From Corynebacterium sp. (GTDB taxonomy: Bacteria > Actinomycetota > Actinomycetes > Mycobacteriales > Mycobacteriaceae): DNA of 64,000 nt. The DNA lies in contig NZ_JAUNKO010000002.1 of NCBI RefSeq assembly GCF_030532715.1, positions 412,864 to 476,863 on the forward strand. The letters are read 5' to 3'. The notes under the pieces were generated by a model. That model was not told the DNA's origin. It was given only the letters and a program-made list of their open reading frames with translations, and did not search any database. Below are positions 8,893 through 18,006 of the stretch, piece by piece; the first letter of the stretch is position 1, and each line of letters begins with the position of its first letter. Made by a program: the position numbers and the translations under genes.

Positions 8893-10242
8893 TTAGAACG
8901 GGGGATCGCCCTCGTCTGGTGGGGGTTCCGCCGGTATCGGCTCAATGGGTTTCGGCGGTGGTTTCGGTGTGCGCCGTTTTTCCAGCAGGGAGTTGAGGTT
9001 TGTGCCCCAGTCTCCGAGCCCGCCTCGTTTAGCGAGTCGCAGCGGCACTGGGAACGTAAATCCTGGCCGCAGCGTGAGGTTTCCTAGCGGGTTGCCTATG
9101 ATGCCCGCGATTCTGCCTTCCGGTGGCGTGACAATCGTTTCTCCTGCGATGACCCAGGTGACGGTCCCGTCGTTGGCCATGGTGCAGGAGACCCGCTGGT
9201 CGGTTTTGTAGTTGTGGTGCTTTTTACACAGGCATTGCAGGTTCACGTAGGTGGTCCATCCGCCGTCTTGGTAGCGGATAACGTGGTCTATTTGGCATTC
9301 GGTGGCGCGAACGTTGCACCCGGGGTACCGGCAATGCCCGTCTCGTAGCCGCACGGCTTCTTTCAATTCCCGCGGCGGTGTGTAGCACGTCAACCGGATT
9401 TGCGTAAGTTTTTCAAGGTCGAAGTACGTGTAGTTTTGCTTGAACAGTTCCTGTTGTGCGGCGGTGAGGATCCCGATGTCTTCCACATAGTCTGGTTGGA
9501 AGTCCACCGGTTGCGGGCCGGTGCCAAAGAAGTGCACTGTCCAAGATTTTGGAAATTCCAGCACTTCATCTTTGAGGAATGGCAGTGCGAATGCTTCCGC
9601 GTGGGTGAGGTCGTGTTTTGTGGCAAGTGCGTCTACTGCTTGGGCTACGGCTTCTACCACTTCGGTGGGAGCCTCAATATTGAGGTGGGAGTAGCCGGGA
9701 ATGTATGAGGGGAAGATTAACACACTTGAGCTCGGGGTGAGTTCTTGGTCCACTTCACCTGCAAGCTGTAGTTTCTTAACGAACTCTGTGGTGATTGCCT
9801 TGATTTTCGATGCATTCGGCACAGCTTGGTTGGCCCGCGATGCAGTCAGTGCGCGCACGAGGAACACGTCGATGCTGTGCCATGCGTCCGCGTTGTCGAG
9901 CGGCACGAACTTGGTGGCGGATTCAATCGCACGTAGGCGCGAATAGTCTAAGTGGCCGAGGTTGAGTGCGTGCTTTGTTAGGTGGGGCAGGCGCAGCAGG
10001 GTTTCAATACAGTACAACCAGTTGCGTTGCACGTGCGCGCTCGTGTTGTAGATCACCGCATACTTCGAGCAATGCGTGCCCACATCTTCACCTAATGGGT
10101 CGATGTGGTGTTCTAAATGCTTCCGCAGGATGCCGCGGTGATACGCCATAGTGAGCGGATCACCGTCGGGGTTATTCAGACCGTAGAACTCCCCCTTTGG
10201 CCCCATGAGGGCGACGAGCTCCTCGCGGGTAATGGTTTCCAT
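8893..10242 (-). CDS. HNH endonuclease, DUF222/REP13E12 family
   Basis: 449 aa. The N-terminal two thirds are the helical DUF222-like region. The C-terminal third holds the HNH nuclease signature: CRYPGCNVRATECQIDH, then two zinc-binding CxxC-like pairs, then LQCLCKKHHNYK. The tail is Pro-rich. The ATG is preceded by GGAGGG. Such proteins are abundant in actinobacteria, are often multi-copy and behave like mobile or selfish genes; whether this one cuts host or foreign DNA is unknown. Confidence 0.87.
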   Translation of the reverse strand: METITREELVALMGPKGEFYGLNNPDGDPLTMAYHRGILRKHLEHHIDPLGEDVGTHCSKYAVIYNTSAHVQRNWLYCIETLLRLPHLTKHALNLGHLDYSRLRAIESATKFVPLDNADAWHSIDVFLVRALTASRANQAVPNASKIKAITTEFVKKLQLAGEVDQELTPSSSVLIFPSYIPGYSHLNIEAPTEVVEAVAQAVDALATKHDLTHAEAFALPFLKDEVLEFPKSWTVHFFGTGPQPVDFQPDYVEDIGILTAAQQELFKQNYTYFDLEKLTQIRLTCYTPPRELKEAVRLRDGHCRYPGCNVRATECQIDHVIRYQDGGWTTYVNLQCLCKKHHNYKTDQRVSCTMANDGTVTWVIAGETIVTPPEGRIAGIIGNPLGNLTLRPGFTFPVPLRLAKRGGLGDWGTNLNSLLEKRRTPKPPPKPIEPIPAEPPPDEGDPPF

Positions 10243-10457
10243 GGGGGACCCTCCGATAATTGGTTGTTAATGTTTCCCTGCTCCCGATGTTGTTACCACT
10301 TATTCTACCGTCAGGCTGCAAACCTGACAAGAGCCAAAAATGTGCACTTCATCACAGTTATATTCGGCGCGAAACTGAACCGCTGCGCTCTCAATCGAAC
10401 GCTGCTTCCCTCACTCAAAACCCTCCCGCCCCACAAAACCAACCAGCCCACGCCAAA

Positions 10458-10520
10458 CCCCCCCCCCCCCCAAACCCACACACCCACCCCCCCCACCACC
10501 CCCCCAAAAACCCCCCCCCC
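10458..10520. repeat. poly-C homopolymer tract
   Basis: A cluster of C runs on the plus strand: 14 C at 10458-10471, 8 C at 10487-10494, 7 C at 10499-10505 and 10 C at 10511-10520, separated by A-rich or CA spacers. The minus strand is therefore G-rich and able to form G-quadruplexes. It lies between the 3' end of the ArsR-like gene and the promoter side of the HNH gene. Confidence 0.85.
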
Positions 10521-10536
10521 GGGTGTTAGACCCAGG
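10518..10536 (-). terminator. possible terminator of the ArsR-like gene
   Basis: On the minus strand CCTGGGT, a 5-nt loop and ACCCGGG can pair around the stop codon, followed by a G run and then TTTTT. It is short and interrupted by the G run. Confidence 0.35.
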
Positions 10537-10972
10537 CGACCAATCCCCGGAGGGGCACGATGCGGGAGTCTGGGATGCTGTAGATGCCGCGTTTTTTGGC
10601 TACCCAGCCTGCGCTTTCGAGGGTGGAAATGTGGTGGTATGCGGTGCCTGCGGAGGTCACCACTTTTTCGTTTACTAGTTCCATTACGCTGGCGGGTTGT
10701 TGGAGGAGGTGCCGTATGATGTCGGTGCGAATGGGGTGTGAGAGTGCTGAAATTCGGTTGAGGGATTCGTTCCAAGCGGCGTCGGTGAGTGCTGCGGCGG
10801 GTCGTACTCGCTGGTAGCTGATGTGGCCGATGGGGAGTTCGACGTCGCCGGAGAATTCGATGGTTCCGGTGGTTGGCGCGGCGGGGTGTTCGGCGTTGTA
10901 GGCGTCTTCGAGTGCCGCGATTCGTGTTTCTAGCGCGGCGATTCGGGCGTCGAGTTCGCTCGTGTGAGGCAT
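10526..10972 (-). CDS. ArsR-like winged-helix regulator with N-terminal coiled coil
   Basis: 148 aa. Residues 5-25 form a heptad-rich coiled coil (ELDARIAALETRIAALEDAY). The second half is a winged helix: LNRISALSHPIRTDIIRHLL, then VVTSAGTAYHHISTLESAGWV as the recognition helix region. No ArsR-type cysteine metal site is seen, so the signal is unknown. The ATG at 10972 has TAGCGT 7 nt upstream; a GTG at 10981 would add three residues. It is divergent from pfkA, separated by about 380 nt. Confidence 0.75.
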   Translation of the reverse strand: MPHTSELDARIAALETRIAALEDAYNAEHPAAPTTGTIEFSGDVELPIGHISYQRVRPAAALTDAAWNESLNRISALSHPIRTDIIRHLLQQPASVMELVNEKVVTSAGTAYHHISTLESAGWVAKKRGIYSIPDSRIVPLRGLVAWV

Positions 10973-11340
10973 GGTGTACACGCTAGCAATATTTTAAAAT
11001 TCTGGGTTTTGGTTTGATCGCCGGTCCCCGATCACAGGTACGTCGCCTCTCGACGCCCCGCCTAGCCACCTTGCTCACACGCCCACTGTGGTTTGTCCGG
11101 CTGGGGAATCGTTGTGATTGTTATCGCTTGTTTGGGTGCCCGTTTGGTTTGCATTTTGGTGGGGTTTGCGCGCGGCGTCGTGAAGCGGTTGCCGTTTGGC
11201 GTCGCTGTGCTGGGGTTTCTTCGGAGCGCGGGGGTCGTTGGGTGTGGGCAACGGCGGGTTGTGGGTGGTTTTGGTGAGGGGTTCGCCACAGATCGGAGTT
11301 CTGGTTCACTTCCGTTCGGGCAGATTCAAATCGTACCGGC
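10973..11340. other. intergenic region between the ArsR-like gene and pfkA
   Basis: About 370 nt. The pfkA frame stays open upstream to 11093 and encodes a Val/Gly/Arg-rich stretch, but it does not resemble a known protein or extend the conserved PfkA N-terminus. I see no RNA gene or repeat. Confidence 0.4.
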
Positions 11341-11353
11341 TAGTATCGGAACT
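11341..11353 (+). promoter_or_regulatory. -10 box of pfkA, probable leaderless start
   Basis: TAGTAT at 11341-11346 ends 7 nt before ATG 11354 and there is no Shine-Dalgarno sequence. Confidence 0.6.
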
Positions 11354-12382
11354 ATGCGTATTGCCACACTGACCTCCGGCGGCGACTGTCCGGGATTGAA
11401 TGCTGTTATCCGCGGAATTGTCCGTACCGCCTCCTCGTATGGGTCGACGGTTGTTGGTTATGAAGATGGCTGGGTTGGTTTGATGGAGGATCGCCGAATT
11501 CAGCTGTATGACGATGAGGGAATTGACCGGATTTTGCTCCGCGGCGGCACCATTTTGGGTACGGGTCGGTTGCACCCCGAGCGGTTCAAGGCGGGGTTGG
11601 AGCAGATCAAGGAAAACCTTGCGGATGCTGAGATTGATGCCCTGATCCCTATCGGCGGTGAGGGTACGTTGAAGGGTGCGAAGTGGTTGTCCGATAACGG
11701 TATCCCCGTGGTCGGCGTGCCTAAGACTATTGATAATGACGTCAATGGCACGGACTACACTTTTGGTTTTGATACCGCGGTGTCGGTAGCTACGGATGCG
11801 ATTGATCGGTTGCACACTACGGCGGAATCCCATAATCGCGTGATGATTGTGGAGGTCATGGGCCGTCACGTCGGCTGGATTGCGTTGCATGCGGGCATGG
11901 CCGGTGGCGCCCACTACATTGTCATTCCCGAAGTTCCGTTCGATATTGCCGAGATTTGTAAGGCTATGGAGCGTCGTTTCCAGATGGGGGAGAAGTACGG
12001 CATTATTGTCGTCGCGGAGGGCGCGTTGCCGAAGGAAGGCACGATGCAATTTGATGAGGGCGGGGTGGATCAGTTTGGGCATCAAACCTTCAACGGCATC
12101 GGCCAGGTTATCGGTGATGAAATCAAGCAGCGTTTGGGCCACGATGTGCGCACGACGACGCTGGGGCACATTCAGCGCGGCGGCACCCCGACGGCGTACG
12201 ATCGCGTGCTTGCTACCCGGTACGGTGTGCACGCGGCGCGGGCTTGTGAGAATGGCGATTTTGGCAAGTGTGTCGCGTTGCGTGGCGAGCACATTGAGCT
12301 GATCGATTTGCAGGAGGCGGTGGGCACGTTGAAGGTTGTGCCGAACGGCCGCTATCGGACCGCACAGGCGTTGTTCGGGTAA
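11354..12382 (+). CDS. pfkA: 6-phosphofructokinase
   Basis: 342 aa, the glycolytic enzyme phosphorylating fructose 6-phosphate to the 1,6-bisphosphate. Visible motifs: [15 protein letters not shown] at the N-terminus, GGEGT at 101-105, PKTIDND at 123-129 with catalytic Asp127, [10 protein letters not shown] and [14 protein letters not shown]. Gly104 is the residue associated with ATP as donor, whereas Lys124 is more typical of pyrophosphate-dependent enzymes; the combination is found in actinobacterial group enzymes. It starts at the conserved [10 protein letters not shown] and is followed by a strong terminator. Confidence 0.95.
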   Translation: MRIATLTSGGDCPGLNAVIRGIVRTASSYGSTVVGYEDGWVGLMEDRRIQLYDDEGIDRILLRGGTILGTGRLHPERFKAGLEQIKENLADAEIDALIPIGGEGTLKGAKWLSDNGIPVVGVPKTIDNDVNGTDYTFGFDTAVSVATDAIDRLHTTAESHNRVMIVEVMGRHVGWIALHAGMAGGAHYIVIPEVPFDIAEICKAMERRFQMGEKYGIIVVAEGALPKEGTMQFDEGGVDQFGHQTFNGIGQVIGDEIKQRLGHDVRTTTLGHIQRGGTPTAYDRVLATRYGVHAARACENGDFGKCVALRGEHIELIDLQEAVGTLKVVPNGRYRTAQALFG

Positions 12383-12399
12383 TTGTTTGGTTGTTAAAT

Positions 12400-12454
12400 C
12401 ACCCCTGAAAAACCATGTTGGGCAGTCGACGTGGGGTATTTCAGGGGTGTTTTT
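12400..12454 (+). terminator. rho-independent terminator after pfkA
   Basis: A perfect 11-bp stem, CACCCCTGAAA (12400-12410) with TTTCAGGGGTG (12439-12449), followed by TTTTT. It separates pfkA from the next operon. Confidence 0.9.
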
Positions 12455-12559
12455 CTTACGCAAAAGTGTGCGATTTTCCCAGCTGGGACCGGTTTTGTAT
12501 GGCCGCGTTGTTATCTTGATCTTTGGAAATTGTTCCGATGTTGAGAGGTGTTGTGCGCC

Positions 12560-13447
12560 GTGGCAGATACGAAGACCGCGTCCCCAACTGTCGCCGATGA
12601 TGGCTGGGTGGACGCTGGTAGTTATAGTTTTAAACTTCAGGACGGCGTGATCGTTGCCCGCAATGATAAGGGCCGGGTGTTGAAGACGGTTCCAGCGAAG
12701 GCGAAGAAGCTGCCGCAGTTCGAACAAATTGATGGTTTGCGCGTGTTTCTTGCCCAGCATGAGGAGCATTGCCTGTATACCGTACGCCGCTGGTTTTTGC
12801 ATGGGTTGCCGGTGCCCGTGAGTGTGCTGTGCGCGGTGTGGCCGGATCCGTCGTGGCGCAAGTTTTTGCGCGATGTGGTCGTTTCTGATGGCCAGATCAC
12901 CGGTTTTTTGCGCGCGGCGGATGATGCCGGGGTGCAGATCGTGGATCTCGACGGCGAGTCGAACACAATTGCTTATAGTGAGGCGGCGACCGTCATGTTG
13001 CAGCACCCTGCGGTGATGGCGGAGCTTGAGGAATGGCGCGAATTCGCCGTTGAGCTGGGCATTAGTCAAGGGTTAGATCAATTGTTCCGCGATGTGTACC
13101 GTAAGCCTGCTGATTCGGATGGTCAAAAGCGGGCTATGGCTGCCTATTCGGACGGGAATTATGGTCGTGCGGCGCATTTGTTTGGTCGTGCGCGTGGCGG
13201 CGGTTTTGTGGTCACCATGAATCAGGTTTCCATCGATGTGCATGAAGATGGCAGGACGGTTTCTGCGGAGTTGGGCATTGATGCGTATGACATGGGCGAA
13301 GAGGCCATCATTGGGTCGTTGTCGTTTACGGAACGTGGGGTGTTGTTGCCGGCGGATAGGGTCGGTCCGATCGCTTGGTCTGAGGGGGTCAGAATGTGTG
13401 AGTTTGTGTATGCGGGTCGCACGATTACTACGGATGGAGGGCAGTAA
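12560..13447 (+). CDS. DUF4132-like protein (MolR C-terminal-domain family), unknown function
   Basis: 295 aa, start chosen at GTG 12560 with GAGAGG upstream; alternatives at 12548 and 12551 are in frame. Residues about 45-190 resemble the DUF4132 domain found at the C-terminus of MolR and WGR-DUF4132 proteins: an FLAQHEEHCLYTVRRW helix, then WPDPSWRKFL, a strand-rich part, and LDQLFRDVYRKP. A second strand-rich lobe (190-295) includes FVVTMNQVSIDVHEDG. There is no WGR domain, membrane segment or nuclease motif. It sits 3 nt before the 1502-aa gene, so the two are almost certainly co-translated partners. The family's biochemical role is not established. Confidence 0.65.
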   Translation: MADTKTASPTVADDGWVDAGSYSFKLQDGVIVARNDKGRVLKTVPAKAKKLPQFEQIDGLRVFLAQHEEHCLYTVRRWFLHGLPVPVSVLCAVWPDPSWRKFLRDVVVSDGQITGFLRAADDAGVQIVDLDGESNTIAYSEAATVMLQHPAVMAELEEWREFAVELGISQGLDQLFRDVYRKPADSDGQKRAMAAYSDGNYGRAAHLFGRARGGGFVVTMNQVSIDVHEDGRTVSAELGIDAYDMGEEAIIGSLSFTERGVLLPADRVGPIAWSEGVRMCEFVYAGRTITTDGGQ

Positions 13448-13450
13448 GCA

Positions 13451-16400
13451 ATGGGGAATGATGTGCTGGAATTGGGCGGTATTTTGCCGCTCGATCAAGG
13501 GTGCCCTGATCAGGCGAGTCACTTGTTGGCGGTGCAGTTTGATTACCATGGCCGTCCGATCGTGCGATTGGTCGCGGAGGAACTTGTTACGGCGGAGGAA
13601 TTGACGCTCGGAGCGCTGGGAGTGTCGAGTGAATGTTCCCGTGAGGTGGGGGCGGTGGTGCAGCGTGCGGTGGGTTTTCCGGCGTGGCCGATTATGCATG
13701 ATCCTGACAATGCGCGGCACGCGTTGAACCTTGTGGGCGATCTTGAATGGGCGCGTAAAAGTGCCCGCAACCGGCCGAAGCAGGTGAAGGAGCGCTTTGA
13801 TGCTCTCACTACCGAGCTCACGGCGTCGGCGCCGCATTTTGTGCCGACGTTGTTGGAAGAGTTGAGTCGGATTTTCTACGAGGCGGATAGTGACAAGCTT
13901 GCGCGCCAGTATTTTAGTAAAGCCCGTGAGATCGAGCGTTCGTACGATATTCCTGTTGACCCTGACCGGCACCAAGCGGTGTTTTTAGAGTTTGCGATTG
14001 CGGGTGTGGTTTCGGCGCGTGATATGACCATTGAAACGACTGCTGCCTTGCAGCGTTTCGCCGACCCCAAGGACGCGTATGAATATTTGTTCACGGTGAA
14101 CTTGGAGCGGGTGCGTGCTGGTGTGGAGCCATACGCGTACCTGGTGCGTGATTTGCGCAAAGCCGGGAAAGCGGCCGGTATTGCTGCCGCCGAGGTGGAT
14201 AACCGCATTATTGATGCTTTTATGGAGCTCAAAGCGACGTATCATGCGCCGGCGGGTTTTTGGAAGGCGATTCGCCGTTCGTTGGTGCCTCGTGCGGCGG
14301 AGGTGCCGGCGGTTGCGGCATTTCTGCTGGCCACCAAGCCGGCTAGTTTTACGCTCGAGCAGTATTTTGAGTTGCTCAATGCGGCTGAGGCTTTGGTGAA
14401 GCTGCGGCAGGATCGGCCGAAGCACGCCGCATGGTTAATCGACGTCATTAATAGGTATTCGGTGCACGGTGGCGATGAGGCGAGCCTTGTGCTCAGCGAG
14501 GTAAATCTTGCGGCGGACGCGTTGCAGGATCGCACGATTACGGCGGCGCTTCGATGGTTGCCGCTGAGTGTGCTTGATGCGTTGCTTGAGTATGGGGTGC
14601 ATTTCCACACTGTCGGTGGGACGCACTATTACTCGCACCCTTGTTGGGATACCTGGTTGGAATCCGAATACGCTGCCGATCGTCGCCCATTGGCGTTTCT
14701 TGCGAAGCACCCTACGTTCCGGCGTGATTTGCTGAATGACCTCACGCCTAAGGCTATCGCTACGCACGTCGACGTGTTCTTAGCTAACGAACCTGCGTTT
14801 GAGATCGTGCTTGAACGGTTGGACGAGTACATTGAGCAGCGCTCCCGGGAGGCTGGCAGTATTCCGCGGATAGGTTCGTTCCTTGACTCTGTGGCCACGG
14901 AATTGTCCGACCCGAAGTTGCGCGCAGCTGCCGGTGGGCGGATTGAGCAATTGTTGGATTTCGACGCCGCGGAATCGCTCCAGCTCGCCATCCGAAGCGG
15001 TACGCTGGCTGAATACACGTGGCCGACGTATGAGCAAGCCTTGGCGCGGGTGCGTGAGCGTTCCGGCACCAACGATGTGCGAGTGTTCGAATCGTACCCG
15101 GCGGTGGCAGTGGCCAGCGGATCGTTCGTTGAGGTCATTGACGGTGAAAAAGTTCTGTACAGCGGCGAGCTGCCCGTCACGCATAGTAGGGTCTCTTCCG
15201 CACGTTTCGTCGATGGGGACGTGGTAGTGACGTACATGCCCCAGAATACTTATCGCACGCAAGTGATATGGCTTGACGGCGGCGCGCCCAAGGTTGTTGA
15301 TTACATTAATGGTTCGCTTCAGCGGTATTCTTTGCCTGTCGCACAGGGCCGGTTGACTGCGCATGGTTTGATTACGCCCGGTGACGTTTCGTTCGGTTCC
15401 GATGCCGGTTCGGTGTTGGCTTCGGACGCCACGGGTGCGCCTTCGGTGGGCGTGCGTTACGAGTGGAGCATGCATCGGTGGGATGGGCACCAGCGCTACC
15501 CGTGGACACTGGAGGGCATTAAACCGTTGGCTGAATTGCTTGGCCTTGACCGGTTTGGTTTTGATGCCTCAACTTATTTCGAGAGCGCGAAATTCGCCAT
15601 AAACTCGTGCGTGGTTATCCCGGCGCAACCTACTACCCAGGACAGCCCGTTTGGTCAACTTGACGGGGTGCATATCAGCCTTGCTGTGCTCGATGGGGGC
15701 AAGTGCAAGATTTTCAGTGCACTTGGAAACTTCGAGGTGGGCGATGCATGCGGCTTTGTTGTGCGGCGACCAGGTGGCGGTTTTTGGCTGGGGAGTACTG
15801 ATGGCTCGTCGCGGTTAGCAGATATTGATTCTGGGCTTCCCGTTGCTGTTGCCACTGTTGCCGGTGTGAAGGCCGATGTTGAGTATTTGCCGGAGGCTGG
15901 TTGGCATCAGCTGCAACCTCGAGATGTGAAGGCTAGCGCGGTGATGCGCGCGTACACGCGCCAACAGGCGGAGCGGGTGTTGGCGGCGTTGCAAACCACA
16001 TCGGCTGATGCGGATGTGCGGGACGTTCTCGCGCAGCAGTTGGGCACCACCGATCCATCCGTTATCGAACCTGTCGTGAGCATCGCAGAGACAGTGCACC
16101 AGTACACATCTCGGTTTGAAAAGATGCTCTCTGAGAGCATGCAACCCGCGCTTGGGATACCGGGACAGCCGGGGAACACGCTGGTCACTACGGAGGCGCT
16201 TGCGGCCCTGAAAGACTTTGCGGACTTTGGGTATTCCTACACCCCGCAGAGTGTTTCGGAGATTGCGCTCGCCATCGGGGCGTTGCGGGACGGTGGCACC
16301 GACACCGAGGTGTTTGAAAAGTACTCGAATCAGTTGGGCTGGTTGCGGTTATCCGGTCAAGAACGGTTCCTGCTCGCCTTGGTGGGCTCACCGATGTTTG

Positions 16401-17959
16401 CGGAGGTGTATGGGGAGCAGGTGCTGCGTGATCTCATCTTTTTCTTGCGCCGGTGTGTGGAACTCGGTGTGCTCGCTGCTGGTCGCCGCTATGTTGAGCT
16501 CCAACCGCTCGAGGATCGCGTGGTGAGTAAGCGGGAGGTGATTGCGGAGTTACACGATTGCAATGTGTTGGCGTTCACCGATGTTTGGGGGAGCACAAGC
16601 ACATGGCATGTAGTCAAGGCGTGGGTCCCAGCGACACGACGTTCGAAGTTTGGTGCATTGTCCGTCATGAACGAGGGCAAGGATTTTTCGCTGGATGCGC
16701 CTGCGTTTCTTGCCGGGCTGGATGCGATTGAGGAGCAGTTGACCGGTCGCCGTTTGCGGGTGGAGACGTTGTCGAAGTTGGCACAGCACACGCCGCTGAC
16801 GCCCGAGGGTGTGATGTACATGTTCACGGGTATGTTTGGTTTGCGCACGTGGGACACGTCATTTTTGAGCGCGGAGCAACGCGAGGTTTACGGTTGGAAA
16901 GCCACCACGGCAACGGCCGCGCGCATTCAGGTACGTGCGTTTGATGAGCATCTTCGCGGTGTGCTTTCGGCGGCGGTGCCGCAGGATAATGTGGCGGACT
17001 ATATTCACCATGGCCCGGATGCCGACGCCGTGCTGAGTTACTGGAAGCAAATGTACGGCCCGGTGGAACTTTCGTTGACTAATAAGGAGTACACGACCCT
17101 GAATTCCCAGGTGGAGTGGTCGGGTTCGACATTATTTCGGATGATCATGGGCGAGGCTTCCGCATTGGGCAATGGTGAGTCCTTGTCTGCGTGGCAGCGT
17201 GAGGAATTGTTGGGTTGGCTGTTGACGTTGGCGGAGCAGCGGAGTTTGGATGATCCAACTCGACCATTGTTGGCGCAGCGTTTGGCGTGGTTGCGTGGGC
17301 TTGCGGAGCGCAATTTGGGTCAGATGGCGGCCGACGCGCGGGAGAAGCTGGTTGCGGTGGATTTCGGCTCGGAATTTGAAAAACTCCCGAACGCCAGGCA
17401 AGCGGATTTCCAGGCGCGGTTGCTGGCGGAAGGACACTTCGATGCCTTGATCGACGACCTGCGTGAGGTGTACGCGCGCCCAGGCGACCCCCACGACCCT
17501 GCGGTGAGCGCACCGGAAATTGTTGACGCCGTGGCGAAGCACCATGAGGTGAGTTTCGACGCCGCGCGCTACTACCTGCAGCTGTTGGCGTTGATGCGTC
17601 CAACTGATGCAAACATTCGGTTGTGGAATGGTTGGCGGAAGAAGGACATTGATCGCGCCTCTGAGGAGCTGGTGGCACGCGGGTTGATCGAGCAGGCCAC
17701 GCGATCGGGTGCTGGCCGTAGCAGGTTTTTGCCGGGTGGTTGGCTGCGCGGTATATCGGGCTCGAAACCTGTCGAGGTGTGGAAGGCGCCGCTGTATTTG
17801 TTGTGGCAGGATTCCGCAGTGCGGCCGATTGTTACCGGCGCTCCGGCGTTGGTGCCGCTGGCGAAGTTGTTTGCCCAGGCGTGGGATCGTTGTGTAACCG
17901 GGGATGCTCCCGGCTACCAGGAGTTGGAGACGGTGCGGTACCGGTCGCGGCGTCGATAG
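13451..17959 (+). CDS. very large protein (1502 aa) of unknown function, partner of the DUF4132-like protein
   Basis: 1502 aa, start ATG 13451 after GGAGGG (13435-13440). No signal peptide or membrane span. Residues about 90-480 are mostly helical with repeat-like character. About 560-840 is strand-rich with recurring Gly/Asp/Trp turns, which may be a propeller-like unit. About 860-1500 is again helical, ending in an HTH-like segment (DIDRASEELVARGLIEQ) and a basic tail YRSRRR. No Walker, nuclease or protease motif is evident. Large proteins of this kind occur next to DUF4132 genes in other actinobacteria, sometimes with MoxR/VWA genes; none is adjacent here. I do not recognise a function. 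Confidence 0.7.
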   Translation: MGNDVLELGGILPLDQGCPDQASHLLAVQFDYHGRPIVRLVAEELVTAEELTLGALGVSSECSREVGAVVQRAVGFPAWPIMHDPDNARHALNLVGDLEWARKSARNRPKQVKERFDALTTELTASAPHFVPTLLEELSRIFYEADSDKLARQYFSKAREIERSYDIPVDPDRHQAVFLEFAIAGVVSARDMTIETTAALQRFADPKDAYEYLFTVNLERVRAGVEPYAYLVRDLRKAGKAAGIAAAEVDNRIIDAFMELKATYHAPAGFWKAIRRSLVPRAAEVPAVAAFLLATKPASFTLEQYFELLNAAEALVKLRQDRPKHAAWLIDVINRYSVHGGDEASLVLSEVNLAADALQDRTITAALRWLPLSVLDALLEYGVHFHTVGGTHYYSHPCWDTWLESEYAADRRPLAFLAKHPTFRRDLLNDLTPKAIATHVDVFLANEPAFEIVLERLDEYIEQRSREAGSIPRIGSFLDSVATELSDPKLRAAAGGRIEQLLDFDAAESLQLAIRSGTLAEYTWPTYEQALARVRERSGTNDVRVFESYPAVAVASGSFVEVIDGEKVLYSGELPVTHSRVSSARFVDGDVVVTYMPQNTYRTQVIWLDGGAPKVVDYINGSLQRYSLPVAQGRLTAHGLITPGDVSFGSDAGSVLASDATGAPSVGVRYEWSMHRWDGHQRYPWTLEGIKPLAELLGLDRFGFDASTYFESAKFAINSCVVIPAQPTTQDSPFGQLDGVHISLAVLDGGKCKIFSALGNFEVGDACGFVVRRPGGGFWLGSTDGSSRLADIDSGLPVAVATVAGVKADVEYLPEAGWHQLQPRDVKASAVMRAYTRQQAERVLAALQTTSADADVRDVLAQQLGTTDPSVIEPVVSIAETVHQYTSRFEKMLSESMQPALGIPGQPGNTLVTTEALAALKDFADFGYSYTPQSVSEIALAIGALRDGGTDTEVFEKYSNQLGWLRLSGQERFLLALVGSPMFAEVYGEQVLRDLIFFLRRCVELGVLAAGRRYVELQPLEDRVVSKREVIAELHDCNVLAFTDVWGSTSTWHVVKAWVPATRRSKFGALSVMNEGKDFSLDAPAFLAGLDAIEEQLTGRRLRVETLSKLAQHTPLTPEGVMYMFTGMFGLRTWDTSFLSAEQREVYGWKATTATAARIQVRAFDEHLRGVLSAAVPQDNVADYIHHGPDADAVLSYWKQMYGPVELSLTNKEYTTLNSQVEWSGSTLFRMIMGEASALGNGESLSAWQREELLGWLLTLAEQRSLDDPTRPLLAQRLAWLRGLAERNLGQMAADAREKLVAVDFGSEFEKLPNARQADFQARLLAEGHFDALIDDLREVYARPGDPHDPAVSAPEIVDAVAKHHEVSFDAARYYLQLLALMRPTDANIRLWNGWRKKDIDRASEELVARGLIEQATRSGAGRSRFLPGGWLRGISGSKPVEVWKAPLYLLWQDSAVRPIVTGAPALVPLAKLFAQAWDRCVTGDAPGYQELETVRYRSRRR

Positions 17960-17970
17960 ACCAGTTGTGT

Positions 17971-18006
17971 CGAGTGGGCCCCGTAGTGGCACGCGGGGCC
18001 CACTCG
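17971..18006 (+). terminator. hairpin terminator after the 1502-aa gene
   Basis: A perfect 13-bp stem, CGAGTGGGCCCCG (17971-17983) with CGGGGCCCACTCG (17994-18006), and a 10-nt loop. There is no clear T tract. Confidence 0.6.

Noticed and set aside
10311-10775. Long Pro/His/Arg open frames across the poly-C tract
   Set aside because: They come from the C runs and the antisense of the ArsR-like gene; no start signal or homology-like motif.
11093-11353. Upstream extension of pfkA
   Set aside because: PfkA proteins begin at [10 protein letters not shown], and a -10 box sits immediately before that ATG.
12555-17959. Complete MoxR-VWA type system
   Set aside because: No AAA+ ATPase or VWA gene is adjacent; the VWA protein 0.7 kb downstream is a secreted protein behind a terminator.
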